Shown here piece by piece: positions 34,645 to 42,882 of a DNA stretch of 64,000 bases; within the stretch, counting starts at the first letter, position 1, and every line of letters starts with the position of its first letter. A program made the position numbers and the translations under genes. Under the pieces are notes generated by a model, which saw nothing but the letters and a program-made list of their open reading frames with translations, was not told the origin of the DNA and did not search any database. Source of the stretch: Bacteroidaceae bacterium (GTDB lineage: Bacteria; Bacteroidota; Bacteroidia; Bacteroidales; Bacteroidaceae); contig JAKSLJ010000004.1 of the NCBI GenBank assembly GCA_024401275.1, positions 62,001 to 126,000 of the forward strand. The letters are read 5' to 3'.

Positions 34645-35349
34645 ATGAAAAAGTTTCTTTTCAACATAATCCTTTTGGCAGGCTCTGTACCGGCATTTGC
34701 CCAGGAAGTTTCAGCTCCAATGGACTCCCTTAGCTACGCAGTCGGTGTACTTGCTGGCGAACAGACAAAGCAACTTATGGAAGCCAGCCAGCAGCGTTTC
34801 GAAAAGATGAACGCAACGTTTGATGAAACTGTCATGAAAGCTGCGATGAATGCGGTTCTCAATGGCGAAAAGGTTCCTTTCAACGCACAACAGGCAGTAG
34901 ACATGCTCAACAGTGCTTTGGAAAAGGCTCACAAGGAAATGCTTGAGAACAACAAGAAGAAAGGCGAAGAATTCCTTGCCCAAAACGCAAAGGTCAAGGG
35001 CGTTGTGACTACCGCTTCTGGTCTTCAGTACAAGATTATCAAGAAGGTAAAGAAAGGCGAAATTCCTGCCGACAGTTCCAGAGTTAAGGTTCACTACGAA
35101 GGTCACACCTTGGACGGAAAGGTATTTGACTCTTCATACAAGCGCGGCGAACCGGCTGAATTTGGTGTGAAGGGGGTCATCAAGGGATGGACAGAGGTGC
35201 TTCAGCTCATGCCTGTAGGTTCTAAGTGGGAAGTATATATTCCTTCTGACCTTGGCTATGGTGAGCGTGGCACTCCTAATGGCGACATTGCTCCTAACGA
35301 AACTCTCGTCTTCACGATAGAACTCTTGGAGATTGTAAAAAAACAATAA
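34645..35349 (+). CDS. FKBP-type isomerase (periplasmic)
   Basis: 234 residues with a cleavable signal (MKKFLFNIILLAGSVPAFAQ). N-terminal helical domain (about 25-120), then the FKBP domain (VVTTASGLQYKIIKKVKKGE, VKVHYEGHTLDGKVFDSS, VIKGWTEVLQLMPVGS, DLGYGERGTPNG). It is the third FKBP paralog in a row and differs from the second in lacking a lipobox. A strong bidirectional terminator follows. Confidence 0.93.
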   Translation: MKKFLFNIILLAGSVPAFAQEVSAPMDSLSYAVGVLAGEQTKQLMEASQQRFEKMNATFDETVMKAAMNAVLNGEKVPFNAQQAVDMLNSALEKAHKEMLENNKKKGEEFLAQNAKVKGVVTTASGLQYKIIKKVKKGEIPADSSRVKVHYEGHTLDGKVFDSSYKRGEPAEFGVKGVIKGWTEVLQLMPVGSKWEVYIPSDLGYGERGTPNGDIAPNETLVFTIELLEIVKKQ

Positions 35350-35354
35350 AAGAA

Positions 35355-35394
35355 AAGTCCCCACTTTCAAAACATTCAATGAGAGTGGGGACTT
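35355..35394. terminator. Bidirectional terminator
   Basis: AAGTCCCCACT (35355-35365) pairs perfectly with AGTGGGGACTT (35384-35394) across an 18-nt loop. It separates the plus-strand FKBP operon from the minus-strand S4-domain gene. Confidence 0.8.
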
Positions 35395-35420
35395 ATTATA
35401 TCTATTGCCAAAACATCACT

Positions 35421-35849
35421 TTATTCATCTTCTTCGTCGTCAAGGTCAAAGTCCAGGTCGAAGCCGAACATTGCAGGCTCCACGAAAGCATCCATGGCAC
35501 GGCGATCTTTCTTCGTAGGACGACCAGTACCTTTCTGGCGATCGATAAAGCCACTTATTCTGCTCATCTCCAGAAGTTCATACTGCGATGCCGCTGTAAC
35601 ATTCTCATATATTTCAGGAAGAAGCTTTGCTCCAACACGCTGTTCAATGGTTTTCAGTATCTTGAACGAATATACGATAGGCGGTTTCTTTACGTCGATG
35701 ATGTCGCCGACCTTCACATTTGCCGATGGCTTCATGTTTACACCGCCTTTGGTAACTCTTCCGTTCTTGCACGCCTGAGCAGCTATGGAGCGTGTCTTGA
35801 AGATTCGCGCTGCCCAAAGCCATTTATCCACTCTTGCTATGTCTGCCAT
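35421..35849 (-). CDS. S4-domain RNA-binding protein (Hsp15-like)
   Basis: 142 residues. The first 65 residues are an S4 RNA-binding domain (RVDKWLWAARIFKTRSIAAQ, KNGRVTKGGVNMKPS, VKVGDIIDV) as in HslR/Hsp15, which rescues stalled 50S subunits. A basic middle (QKGTGRPTKKDRRAMDAF) and an acidic end (DLDFDLDDEEDE) follow. It is 8 bp after pth on the same strand, so the two form an operon with a translation-related theme together with rplY. Confidence 0.9.
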   Translation of the reverse strand: MADIARVDKWLWAARIFKTRSIAAQACKNGRVTKGGVNMKPSANVKVGDIIDVKKPPIVYSFKILKTIEQRVGAKLLPEIYENVTAASQYELLEMSRISGFIDRQKGTGRPTKKDRRAMDAFVEPAMFGFDLDFDLDDEEDE

Positions 35850-35857
35850 ATTGCGGT

Positions 35858-36421
35858 TTACTTCTTGTTAAACTGATTCATAGTAATATTCACTCCTGCA
35901 AGGACAAAGCTCTTGATAATCTCGCCGACAGTCTCAATGTTTGGCTTGAGAGTTTCCTTGTCCTCATCGGAAAACTTTCCGAGGACATAATCCACCTGTC
36001 CGCCACGACTGAACTCGTTGCCGATACCTACACGGAGTCGGGCATACTGCTGACCAATGAGTTGTTGAATGTGTCCAAGTCCATTGTGTCCGCCGTTGCT
36101 GCCACTTGCTTTCAGACGCAATTTGCCTAGTGGCAACTGTAACTCATCAACAATGACAAGCAGATGCTCCGTAGGAATATCCTCTTTTTCAAGCCAGTAT
36201 CGCACGGCATTGCCTGAGAGGTTCATGTATGTGGTAGGCTTCAGCAGAATAAGTTTTCTACCCTTTACGCTTACCTCTGCGACATAGCCATAGCGCTTGT
36301 CAGCAAAGGTCACGCCATTTGCCTCTGCAAAAGCATCCACTGCCATCCAACCCACATTGTGGCGCGTCTCGTGATATTCAGGACCAGGATTGCCGAGACC
36401 TACGATCAGAAATTTTTCCAT
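35858..36421 (-). CDS. pth: Peptidyl-tRNA hydrolase
   Basis: 187 residues; releases peptides from drop-off peptidyl-tRNA. The signature [19 protein letters not shown] carries N11 and catalytic H21. Later [51 protein letters not shown] and [10 protein letters not shown] match the family. It sits between rplY and the S4-domain gene. Confidence 0.97.
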   Translation of the reverse strand: MEKFLIVGLGNPGPEYHETRHNVGWMAVDAFAEANGVTFADKRYGYVAEVSVKGRKLILLKPTTYMNLSGNAVRYWLEKEDIPTEHLLVIVDELQLPLGKLRLKASGSNGGHNGLGHIQQLIGQQYARLRVGIGNEFSRGGQVDYVLGKFSDEDKETLKPNIETVGEIIKSFVLAGVNITMNQFNKK

Positions 36422-36459
36422 CTTTAATATAATAGTAAATCAGTTCACTTGCTTATACG

Positions 36460-36485
36460 AAAAAGGGAGGGTATCGTACCCTCCC
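36460..36485 (-). terminator. rplY terminator
   Basis: Perfect 9-bp stem GGGAGGGTA (36465-36473) / TACCCTCCC (36477-36485), followed on the minus strand by TTTTTCG. A second weaker stem (GGAAGAG/CTCTTCC) lies between it and the stop codon of rplY. Confidence 0.8.
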
Positions 36486-36550
36486 ATTGTTCTTTATAGA
36501 GCTGTGGAAGAGAAGTGGTTAGAACTCTTCCGCCTATTATTCTATAGAGA

Positions 36551-37138
36551 TTACTGCTGCTGAGCTGCCTGAATAGACTTACGAGTAGCCTTGATAGAGC
36601 AAACAACAACTTCTGGGCTTGTTGCGAAAGCGAGACCTTCGAAGCTGAGTGAGCCAACCTTGATAGACTTACCAATCTGGAGTGGAGTAACGTCAATATC
36701 AAGAACGTCAGGGATAGCAGTATACTTAGCCTTAACCTTGATAGAACGGATAGAGAGGTTGAGACGACCACCGGCACGTACACCTTCTGCAAGACCGTTG
36801 AGCTTAACAGGTACACCGATAACGATGTCCTTATCTTCTGTAATCTGGTAGAAGTCGATGTGGAGAACCTTATCAGTTGTTGGGTGGAACTGGATTTCCT
36901 TGATGATAGCCTTAACTTCCTTACCGCTGAGGTTGAGGTTTACGATGTAAACGTTTGGAGTGTAGATGAGATTGCGAACGTCAGCCATTGCTACTGTGAA
37001 AGCAACTGCCTTAGGAGCGCCGTTTTCAGTTTCTACACCGTAGATGTTACAAGGGATGATGTCCTGCTTGCGAAGCTCACGAGTAGCCTTCTTGCCAAGC
37101 TCAGTACGTACTGTACCGTTGAGAGAGAATTCCTTCAT
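36551..37138 (-). CDS. rplY: Ribosomal protein L25 (Ctc form)
   Basis: 195 residues, the longer CTC-type L25 with an extra C-terminal beta domain. Motifs: MKEFSLNGTVRTELGKKATR, LRKQDIIPCNIYG, DKVLHIDFYQITEDKDIVIG and VPVKLNGLAEGVRAGGRLNL. It binds 5S rRNA. It has its own promoter 118 bp upstream and a leader that can fold. Confidence 0.96.
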   Translation of the reverse strand: MKEFSLNGTVRTELGKKATRELRKQDIIPCNIYGVETENGAPKAVAFTVAMADVRNLIYTPNVYIVNLNLSGKEVKAIIKEIQFHPTTDKVLHIDFYQITEDKDIVIGVPVKLNGLAEGVRAGGRLNLSIRSIKVKAKYTAIPDVLDIDVTPLQIGKSIKVGSLSFEGLAFATSPEVVVCSIKATRKSIQAAQQQ

Positions 37139-37207
37139 TTGTTTGAAAAATTAATGTGTTACTCTAAATTAGTTAATAAATAATCTGCTAATTCACCATC
37201 ACACTAT

Positions 37208-37263
37208 GGCATGTATTCGCATTCGAATATGCCGCGATTGTTAAAAAAGCGGGTGCAAAGGTA
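37208..37263 (-). promoter_or_regulatory. rplY promoter and leader hairpin
   Basis: TACCTTTG on the minus strand (37256-37263) is the -7 box. The transcript then contains a hairpin at 37233-37208 (GGCATATTCG / CGAATACATGCC with a small bulge) within a leader of about 115 nt. A structured leader on a ribosomal protein gene suggests autoregulation, which is an inference. Confidence 0.5.
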
Positions 37264-37324
37264 CAATTATTTTATGATTTATGATGTATGATTCGTGTTT
37301 TTTGTTGAAAAAAATGTTATTTTC

Positions 37325-37355
37325 TTGCGGGATATATGTTTTTTTTGTACTTTTG
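37325..37355 (+). promoter_or_regulatory. nusB promoter
   Basis: TTG at 37325-37327, 20-nt spacer, TACTTTTG at 37348-37355. The leader then has a GCCTTT/AAAGGC hairpin (37368-37390) and GGTTATTTTCAACA, like the folE leader. Confidence 0.6.
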
Positions 37356-37417
37356 CGCTCGTAATTTGCCTTTATTCATACCGAAAAGGCGGTTATTTTC
37401 AACATACATATATAGAT

Positions 37418-38359
37418 ATGATAAACAGAGATCTCATCAGAACTAAGATTGTACAGCTCACTTACGCTTACTATGTGAACGGTAACGACGACCAGACAAA
37501 CGCAGAGAAGGAACTGCTTTTCAGCCTTTCCAAAGCTCACGATTTATATCTGTTCATGCTTCATTTTATCGTCTCAATAAGAGATGAAGCTGAATATTTG
37601 TGGACTGTCAACAGCAATCGCTTACAGAGAGAGGGCGGTGAGAAAACAAGCAGAAACTTTATTGACAACAAGTTTATTCTGCAACTGAAGAACAACTCAC
37701 AGCTTAACGAACTCATCGAGAAGAAAAAGATGACATGGGAGGAAGATAAGGAAGTGGTACACAAGGTGCTGCAGCTTATCGAACAGAGTGAGCAATACAA
37801 GCTCTATCAGGAGAAGCCTCTCACCACATACGAAGACGACAGAAACTTGTGGAAATACATCTACAAGACTATCATCAGCACAAATGATGATATTGACGAC
37901 GCCATAGAAGAGCTCAGCCTCTACTGGAACGACGACCGCTTTGTGGTAGATACTTTCGTTCTCAAGACAATCAAGCGATTCGAGGAGAAGAACGGCTCAG
38001 CACAGCCTCTGCTTGATGAATACAGAAATGTAGATGACAAGAACTTCGCCATCAATCTCTTCCGCAATGCTATTGACAACTGCGAAGAGTATAGAGGATA
38101 CATGCAAAGCGTGTCACAAAACTGGGACATAAGTCGTCTCTCGACCATGGACATCGTACTTCTACAGCTAGCCATTGCCGAAATGTTGACTTTCCCAGAG
38201 ATTGCTGTCCAGGTAACAATCAACGAATTCATTGATCTTGCAAAGATGTACAGCACCCCAAAGAGCTCTGGCTACATCAACGGTATGCTCGACACCATAG
38301 CAAGAATGCTCCATGAAAAAGGGTTGATGCTAAAGCCGGTAGGACGCAAGAACTTGTAA
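37418..38359 (+). CDS. nusB: Transcription antitermination factor NusB
   Basis: 313 residues from the ATG at 37418; 41 further upstream codons overlap the promoter and are rejected. Bacteroidetes NusB is about twice the size of the E. coli protein, with a long N-terminal extension (MINRDLIRTKIVQLTYAYYV) and the NusB fold in the C-terminal half (WDISRLSTMDIVLLQLAIAE, then FPEIAVQVTINEFIDLAK, and INGMLDTIARML). It acts on rRNA operon transcription with NusE/S10. It starts a core-gene run with yajC, ybbR and coaE. Confidence 0.93.
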   Translation: MINRDLIRTKIVQLTYAYYVNGNDDQTNAEKELLFSLSKAHDLYLFMLHFIVSIRDEAEYLWTVNSNRLQREGGEKTSRNFIDNKFILQLKNNSQLNELIEKKKMTWEEDKEVVHKVLQLIEQSEQYKLYQEKPLTTYEDDRNLWKYIYKTIISTNDDIDDAIEELSLYWNDDRFVVDTFVLKTIKRFEEKNGSAQPLLDEYRNVDDKNFAINLFRNAIDNCEEYRGYMQSVSQNWDISRLSTMDIVLLQLAIAEMLTFPEIAVQVTINEFIDLAKMYSTPKSSGYINGMLDTIARMLHEKGLMLKPVGRKNL

Positions 38360-38360
38360 G

Positions 38361-38418
38361 AATGCTGAATGCAGAATGTAAAATGCAAAATGCTGAATGC
38401 AGAATGCAGAATGCAGAA
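38361..38418 (+). repeat. GAATGCA heptamer array
   Basis: Eight to nine degenerate heptamers (GAATGCT, GAATGCA, GAATGTA, AAATGCA) begin one base after the nusB stop codon. Confidence 0.85.
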
Positions 38419-38438
38419 TTTCAAAGTATCCCCCCAAA

Positions 38439-38503
38439 AAACTAAAAACCTAAAACTAAAAACCTAAAACTAAAAACCTAAAACTAAAAACCAAAAACTA
38501 AAA
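38439..38503 (+). repeat. AAAAACC/TAAAACT heptamer array
   Basis: About nine heptamers alternating AAAAACC, TAAAACT and AAAAACT end five bases before the yajC ATG. It resembles the array before valS (24652-24702). Confidence 0.85.
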
Positions 38504-38507
38504 AGAT

Positions 38508-38843
38508 ATGAATACAATGTTTCTCGCTGCACAGGCAGCACAAGGAGGAGGCGACTACTCTTTCCTTATAATGATGGTGATAATCTTTGCTATCATGTGG
38601 TTCTTCATGATTCGTCCTCAGCAGAAGAAGCAGAAGGAAATCCGCAATTTCCAGAATGCTCTTCAGCCAGGCGCAAAGGTTGTAACAAGCGGTGGTGTCT
38701 ATGGCACAGTACGTTCTGTTGACCTTGAGAAGAACATCATCAACCTTGAGATTGCAAAAGGCGTAACCATTACTGTTGACAAGGGCTGTGTATTTGCAGA
38801 CACATCTGACAGCCTTGCAACAGGAGGTAACTACCAGAAATAA
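38508..38843 (+). CDS. yajC: Preprotein translocase subunit YajC
   Basis: 111 residues. One N-terminal membrane helix (YSFLIMMVIIFAIMWFFMIR) is followed by the YajC signature RPQQKKQKEIRNFQNALQPG and GAKVVTSGGVYGTVRSVD. It is an accessory inner-membrane protein of SecDF. The gene lies directly after two heptamer arrays and before ybbR. Confidence 0.95.
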   Translation: MNTMFLAAQAAQGGGDYSFLIMMVIIFAIMWFFMIRPQQKKQKEIRNFQNALQPGAKVVTSGGVYGTVRSVDLEKNIINLEIAKGVTITVDKGCVFADTSDSLATGGNYQK

Positions 38844-38897
38844 GCAATGTTTCTCCTTTAACTCCAACCGCTCACGCTTCTAAGCTGACAAGAAAGA

Positions 38898-39875
38898 ATG
38901 CCGGAAAATACTGACGCACAAAGCAATAATTTTCTCAAGCGTTTTATGAGACTGCTGAACAGGGAATATCTCGTTTTCCTGTTCCTGCTCTTCCTAAGCA
39001 CAGCCTTCTGGGCATTCCTGACAGGCAACAATGTCTATGAAGGCGAAATGAAAGTGTGCATCAGGCTCTCTGGCTGCCCGAAGAATGTCGTTCTTCTGAA
39101 TTCAGAAACCGATTCAGTCGCTCTGACCATCAAGGATACCGGTTGGAAGTTCTTCTGGTACTATACCGTCAAGCATACGGACAAGGAACTTTATGTCCCA
39201 TTTGCCGATTACAAGCAGGGAGACGTGGTAACAATCTCCAATGCTGAAATACAGCGCCTTTTGTTCAAACAGCAAGTTCTCGCTCCTACAACAAGCATAA
39301 CCTCCCTGAAACGAGATGCCATAACATTCCGCTTCAATATGGGTGCGCACAAGCGAGTTCCTGTCCGTTTCAACGGTACGCTGAACACAAAGTCGGCAAT
39401 TACCATCATACAGCCTGACTCCGTCGATGTCTATGCCAGCGACGAGATGCTGAAGAACATTCGTGAGATAAGGACAGACACCACAAGATACGAACTGCAG
39501 CAAGACACTATCCGTACGGAAATTGCTCTTGAGAAAACCCGCAACGTCAAGGTTATCCCAAGCATTGTTGACTTGACGATCTTCCGCATAACATTTGTCG
39601 AAAAGACAACACCGGTGCGCGTAGAATGTATCAATGAACCTACGGGAAAGCGACTGAGCCTGCAAACGCCAAAAGTAGAAGTGAGGTACTATGTTGATCA
39701 GAAGATTCACGACAATGTGAATCCGGAAATGTTCAAAGTTGTCGCCGACTATAATGATGTGGCAAACCTGGTGTCTGACAAGGTGGAACTGAAGCTCATC
39801 AGTGCGCCAAACTATGTAAAGAATGTCAGATTGCTCACTACAACGTCCGATTACCGTATAGACGAAATGCAATGA
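38898..39875 (+). CDS. YbbR-domain membrane protein
   Basis: 325 residues with one N-terminal membrane helix (YLVFLFLLFLSTAFWAFLTG) and an extracytoplasmic part. The region about 45-240 has YbbR-like repeats (VPVRFNGTLNTKSAITI..., PDSVDVYASDEMLKNI). In Bacteroidetes a YbbR-like gene commonly lies between yajC and coaE, as here. The stop overlaps the coaE start (ATGA). Role uncertain; in Firmicutes the homolog CdaR regulates a diadenylate cyclase, but no such cyclase is nearby. Confidence 0.82.
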   Translation: MPENTDAQSNNFLKRFMRLLNREYLVFLFLLFLSTAFWAFLTGNNVYEGEMKVCIRLSGCPKNVVLLNSETDSVALTIKDTGWKFFWYYTVKHTDKELYVPFADYKQGDVVTISNAEIQRLLFKQQVLAPTTSITSLKRDAITFRFNMGAHKRVPVRFNGTLNTKSAITIIQPDSVDVYASDEMLKNIREIRTDTTRYELQQDTIRTEIALEKTRNVKVIPSIVDLTIFRITFVEKTTPVRVECINEPTGKRLSLQTPKVEVRYYVDQKIHDNVNPEMFKVVADYNDVANLVSDKVELKLISAPNYVKNVRLLTTTSDYRIDEMQ

Positions 39876-40426
39876 GAATAGCAGTTACAGGCGGAATAGG
39901 CAGTGGCAAGAGTTATGTTGCCAATATGCTGCGTGAACGCGGAATAGTGGTTTACGACTGCGACTCTGCGGCAAAGCGACTGATGCTCAGCTCGCCAGCC
40001 ATACGCAAGCAACTTACGGAAGCGGTTGGAGCAGATGCCTATCTTGCAGACGGCAAGCTAAACAAGGCGGCAATATCACGCTTTCTCCTAGCCTCAGACG
40101 AGAACACGAAAGTGATAAACAGCATCGTCCATCCCGTCGTTGCAGAGGATTTCCTCAGCTCGGGAACACAGTGGATGGAATGTGCCATACTCTTTGAAAG
40201 CGGTTTCGACAAACTCGTTGACAAGGTTGTATGCGTGACAGCACCGCTCGAAACACGCATAGAGCGCATAATGAAGCGCGACTCCATCAGCAGAGCACAG
40301 ACTCTGGAATGGATTAACAAGCAACTTCCGCAGGAAGAACTGGTCAGTCGTTCAGACTTCACCATAACAAATGACAACAAACACAATTTATCAAATCAAA
40401 TAAAAACCCTAATAGCCACACTCTAA
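39872..40426 (+). CDS. coaE: Dephospho-CoA kinase
   Basis: 184 residues; last step of CoA synthesis. P-loop GGIGSGKS (7-14), VVYDCDSAAKRLM, and the lid motif RIERIMKRDSISRAQ. The start overlaps the ybbR stop by four bases, so translation is coupled. Slightly short but within the family range. Confidence 0.95.
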   Translation: MRIAVTGGIGSGKSYVANMLRERGIVVYDCDSAAKRLMLSSPAIRKQLTEAVGADAYLADGKLNKAAISRFLLASDENTKVINSIVHPVVAEDFLSSGTQWMECAILFESGFDKLVDKVVCVTAPLETRIERIMKRDSISRAQTLEWINKQLPQEELVSRSDFTITNDNKHNLSNQIKTLIATL

Positions 40427-40454
40427 GTGTAGCAAACAAACTAACAAAAACGAT

Positions 40455-40886
40455 ATGAAAGATACTATTATCGCTATTTCTGGAAAGCCAGGACTTTATA
40501 AGCTCATCTCTCGTGGTAACAACAATCTCATTGTTGAGACAGTTGACGCAACACGCCGCCGCATGCCTGTTTTCGCATCTGACCGCGTAACAAGCCTCCG
40601 CGATACTGCTATGTACACTGACTCTGAGGACAAGCCACTCTTGGAGATTCTTGACATCATGTGCAATAAGGAAGAGGGCAAGGAGACAGCCATCAACTAC
40701 AAGAAGGCTACAGGCAAGGAACTCCGTGAGTACTTCGCAGAGATTCTTCCTGACTTCGACCGTGACCGCGTACACGACAGCGACATCAAGAAGCTCCTTC
40801 AGTGGTACAACATTCTCGTAAAGAATGGCATCACTGACTTCCTTGATGAGGAAGAGCAGGCAGAAGAAGCTGCAGAAGCTGAATAA
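40455..40886 (+). CDS. DUF5606-family protein
   Basis: 143 residues. The sequence MKDTIIAISGKPGLYKLISR, SDRVTSLRDTAMYT, KELREYFAEILPDFDRDRV and IKKLLQWYNILVKNGITDFL is a Bacteroidetes-specific conserved family (DUF5606). No catalytic motif is visible; the acidic tail (EEEQAEEAAEAE) is low-complexity. It lies between coaE and nth and is likely cytoplasmic. The function is unknown to me. Confidence 0.85.
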   Translation: MKDTIIAISGKPGLYKLISRGNNNLIVETVDATRRRMPVFASDRVTSLRDTAMYTDSEDKPLLEILDIMCNKEEGKETAINYKKATGKELREYFAEILPDFDRDRVHDSDIKKLLQWYNILVKNGITDFLDEEEQAEEAAEAE

Positions 40887-40887
40887 T

Positions 40888-40920
40888 CGGCAAATCAACA
40901 AATCGTCAAATCTGCAAATG
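40888..40920 (+). repeat. CAAATC heptamer-like repeat before nth
   Basis: About four units of the type GCAAATC, AACAAAT, GTCAAAT, TGCAAAT fill the short gap before the GTG start of nth. Confidence 0.6.
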
Positions 40921-40925
40921 ACGTT

Positions 40926-41561
40926 GTGACACAAAAGGAAAGATACACTCATATCCTTGAATATTTCAAGAAGACAGATCCGAACATAACCACCGAGTTG
41001 GAGTTCGGCTCTGTCTTCCAACTTTTGGTAGCAGTCATACTCAGCGCGCAATGTACCGACAAGCGCGTCAACATGATTACGCCAGAACTTTTCGCTGCCT
41101 TTCCTGACGCGAAAGCCATGGCACAAGCCGAACCAGAAGAAATCTTTGAGTATATCCGTAGCGTCTCTTATCCTAATTCCAAGGCAAAGCACATTGCAGA
41201 AACAGCACGAATTATCTGCGAGAAATTCAACGGCGAAGTGCCTTCGCTCTTCGAAGACCTCATCACTCTGCCTGGCGTAGGACGCAAGACGGCAAATGTC
41301 ATGGAGGCAGTAGCTTTCGGACAGGCAGCCATGCCGGTAGATACTCATGTGTTCAGAGTGTCGCACAGGCTTGGACTTGTACCTAAGACAGCAAACACGC
41401 CATTCAAGGTTGAGCAGAAACTGAAGGCTAACATTCCAGACGAATACATGGCAGATGCCCACCACTGGCTCCTGCTTCATGGTCGCTACATTTGCCAGAG
41501 CAGAAAACCGAAATGCACATCATGTCCATTCGACAATTTCTGTCCCAAGAATATTCAATAA
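40926..41561 (+). CDS. nth: Endonuclease III
   Basis: 211 residues, starting with GTG. Base-excision repair glycosylase/AP lyase for oxidised pyrimidines. Helix-hairpin-helix LPGVGRKTANVMEA with catalytic K121, catalytic D139 in AMPVDTHVFRVSHRLGL, and the [4Fe-4S] cysteines (C-x6-C-x2-C-x5-C, CQSRKPKCTSCPFDNFC) at the C-terminus. All key residues are present. Confidence 0.97.
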   Translation: MTQKERYTHILEYFKKTDPNITTELEFGSVFQLLVAVILSAQCTDKRVNMITPELFAAFPDAKAMAQAEPEEIFEYIRSVSYPNSKAKHIAETARIICEKFNGEVPSLFEDLITLPGVGRKTANVMEAVAFGQAAMPVDTHVFRVSHRLGLVPKTANTPFKVEQKLKANIPDEYMADAHHWLLLHGRYICQSRKPKCTSCPFDNFCPKNIQ

Positions 41562-41573
41562 CAAAAGACTTTC

Positions 41574-41659
41574 CCCTTTTCACTTTTTTCTCTCTACTCT
41601 CTACTTTTCACTCTCCTCTTTTCACTTTTTCCACTCTCCACTTTCCACTTTTCCACTCC
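41574..41659 (+). repeat. TTTCCACT heptamer-like array
   Basis: Pyrimidine-only stretch of about 85 bp with degenerate 7-8-nt units (TTTTCACT, CTCTCCA, CTTTCCA) ending one base before the HAD gene ATG. Confidence 0.8.
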
Positions 41660-41660
41660 C

Positions 41661-42302
41661 ATGATAAAGGCTGCATTGTTTGATTTGGACGGCACTCTGA
41701 TAGACACAGAGAATCAATACACCAAGATATGGCATGAGATAGCCGTAACTTTCCGTCCTGATGTTGAAAGATTGGAGTATCTTATCAAGGGTACTACGCT
41801 CACATCCATCTTCGCCACATATTTTCCTGACCCTAAGGTTCAGGAGGAAGTTTTCAAGATGCTCGACAAGGGCGAATCGCAGATGACATACGAGTTCTAT
41901 CCTGGAGCCATTGAGTTCATCAACGACCTGAAGGAGCATGGCGTAAAATGTGCCATCGTAACATCTTCCAACAAACTGAAGATGCAGTATTTCCAGGCAT
42001 ACAATCCCCAGGCATATGACCTCTTCGACTTTGTCCTGACCTCCGAAGACTTCAAGGCTTCAAAGCCGAATCCTGACTGCTATCTTCGTGGAGCAGAAGT
42101 TTGCGGTGCAGGCATCGACGAATGTGCGGTTTTCGAGGATGCCTTCACCGGTCTTCAGGCAGGCATGAGCTCTGGCATTTTCACCATCGGACTTCCTACC
42201 GGCAATCCTGTAGAAGCAATAAAGGACAAGTGCCACTATGTTCTCAACGACTGGCAGAACTTCACTTACCAGAAACTCTGCTCAATAGTGGAGAGCCGTT
42301 AA
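41661..42302 (+). CDS. HAD-superfamily phosphatase
   Basis: 213 residues. Motif I DLDGTLIDTE (9-18, D9 and D11), motif II SS (VTSSNK), motif III K (TSEDFKASKPNPDCY) and motif IV ED (AVFEDAFTGLQAG) mark a beta-phosphoglucomutase-like HAD hydrolase with an alpha-helical cap. The substrate is probably a small phosphosugar, but it cannot be named. The gene starts right after a pyrimidine-rich repeat array. Confidence 0.9.
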   Translation: MIKAALFDLDGTLIDTENQYTKIWHEIAVTFRPDVERLEYLIKGTTLTSIFATYFPDPKVQEEVFKMLDKGESQMTYEFYPGAIEFINDLKEHGVKCAIVTSSNKLKMQYFQAYNPQAYDLFDFVLTSEDFKASKPNPDCYLRGAEVCGAGIDECAVFEDAFTGLQAGMSSGIFTIGLPTGNPVEAIKDKCHYVLNDWQNFTYQKLCSIVESR

Positions 42303-42303
42303 C

Positions 42304-42790
42304 TATTGAAATCTGCAGAGATGTTTGCGACACTGTCGCAAACATTAACATGGAGTCATTTCCTTGAACTTGTCGCAATTGAGGATAGTACAAAAAGAAT
42401 GTTCTATGAGAAAGTCTCAGAGTCAAAAAAAATGGGGCGTTCGCAAGCTTCGTGAGAACATAAACAAGATGTACTACGAGCGGACTCTCATTGCCGCAAA
42501 ACCAGAAGACGAGATCATTGACACACTTGTGAATGAACGCATAGAAACATGTCCAGAGGTTCAACTGAAGTCATCGTATGTTTTGGATTTCCTTGGATTA
42601 TCGGGATATTATAGCGAAGAAGAACTAGAGGATGCTATCTTGGTGAATCTTGACTGAGCATATAGAACTGATGATGCTTGGAGAAGATAATATCAAAGTT
42701 GCCCAGTATCTCACGAAACTTCCTGACAAGCAGTGGTTTATTGATAAGCTTAACAAATCAATCGCAATAGCAAAAGCTTTGAAGGAGTAA
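42304..42790 (+). pseudogene. Decayed YhcG/DUF1016 nuclease
   Basis: Frame 1 from 42304 gives a YhcG-like N-terminal part (LLKSAEMFATLSQTLTWSHF, then EDSTKRMFYEKVSESKK). The frame shifts at an A8 run (42425-42432). The next frame continues with KWGVRKLRENINKMYYERT, VLDFLGLSGYYSEEELEDAI and a TGA at 42657. After that, 42664-42790 encodes a YhcG-like C-terminus (VAQYLTKLPDKQWFIDKL). The whole PDDEXK catalytic core that should lie between these two blocks is missing. A 97-codon open frame at 42364-42657 is only part of this remnant. YhcG proteins often accompany restriction-modification genes, and such genes follow here. Confidence 0.8.
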
Positions 42791-42830
42791 TCAAAATACA
42801 ATAAAACGACGGTTCGTCCGTTATATATAT

Positions 42831-42882
42831 TGAGGTCCCCTCAATAGTTCCCTCCCTTTGGGGGAGGGCGGAGGGAGAGGCC
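42831..42882 (+). repeat. GC-rich palindrome copy e (intergenic)
   Basis: CCCTCCC (42850-42856), TTTGG loop, GGGAGGG (42862-42868), then CGGAGGGAGAGGCC. It is the one copy that is not within or next to a reading frame. Confidence 0.75.

Noticed and set aside
40359-41480. 373-codon minus-strand frame opposite DUF5606 and nth
   Set aside because: Both genes on the other strand have strong family motifs; this frame has none.
42364-42657. 97-residue hypothetical gene
   Set aside because: It is the middle part of a frameshifted YhcG/DUF1016 remnant, not an independent gene.
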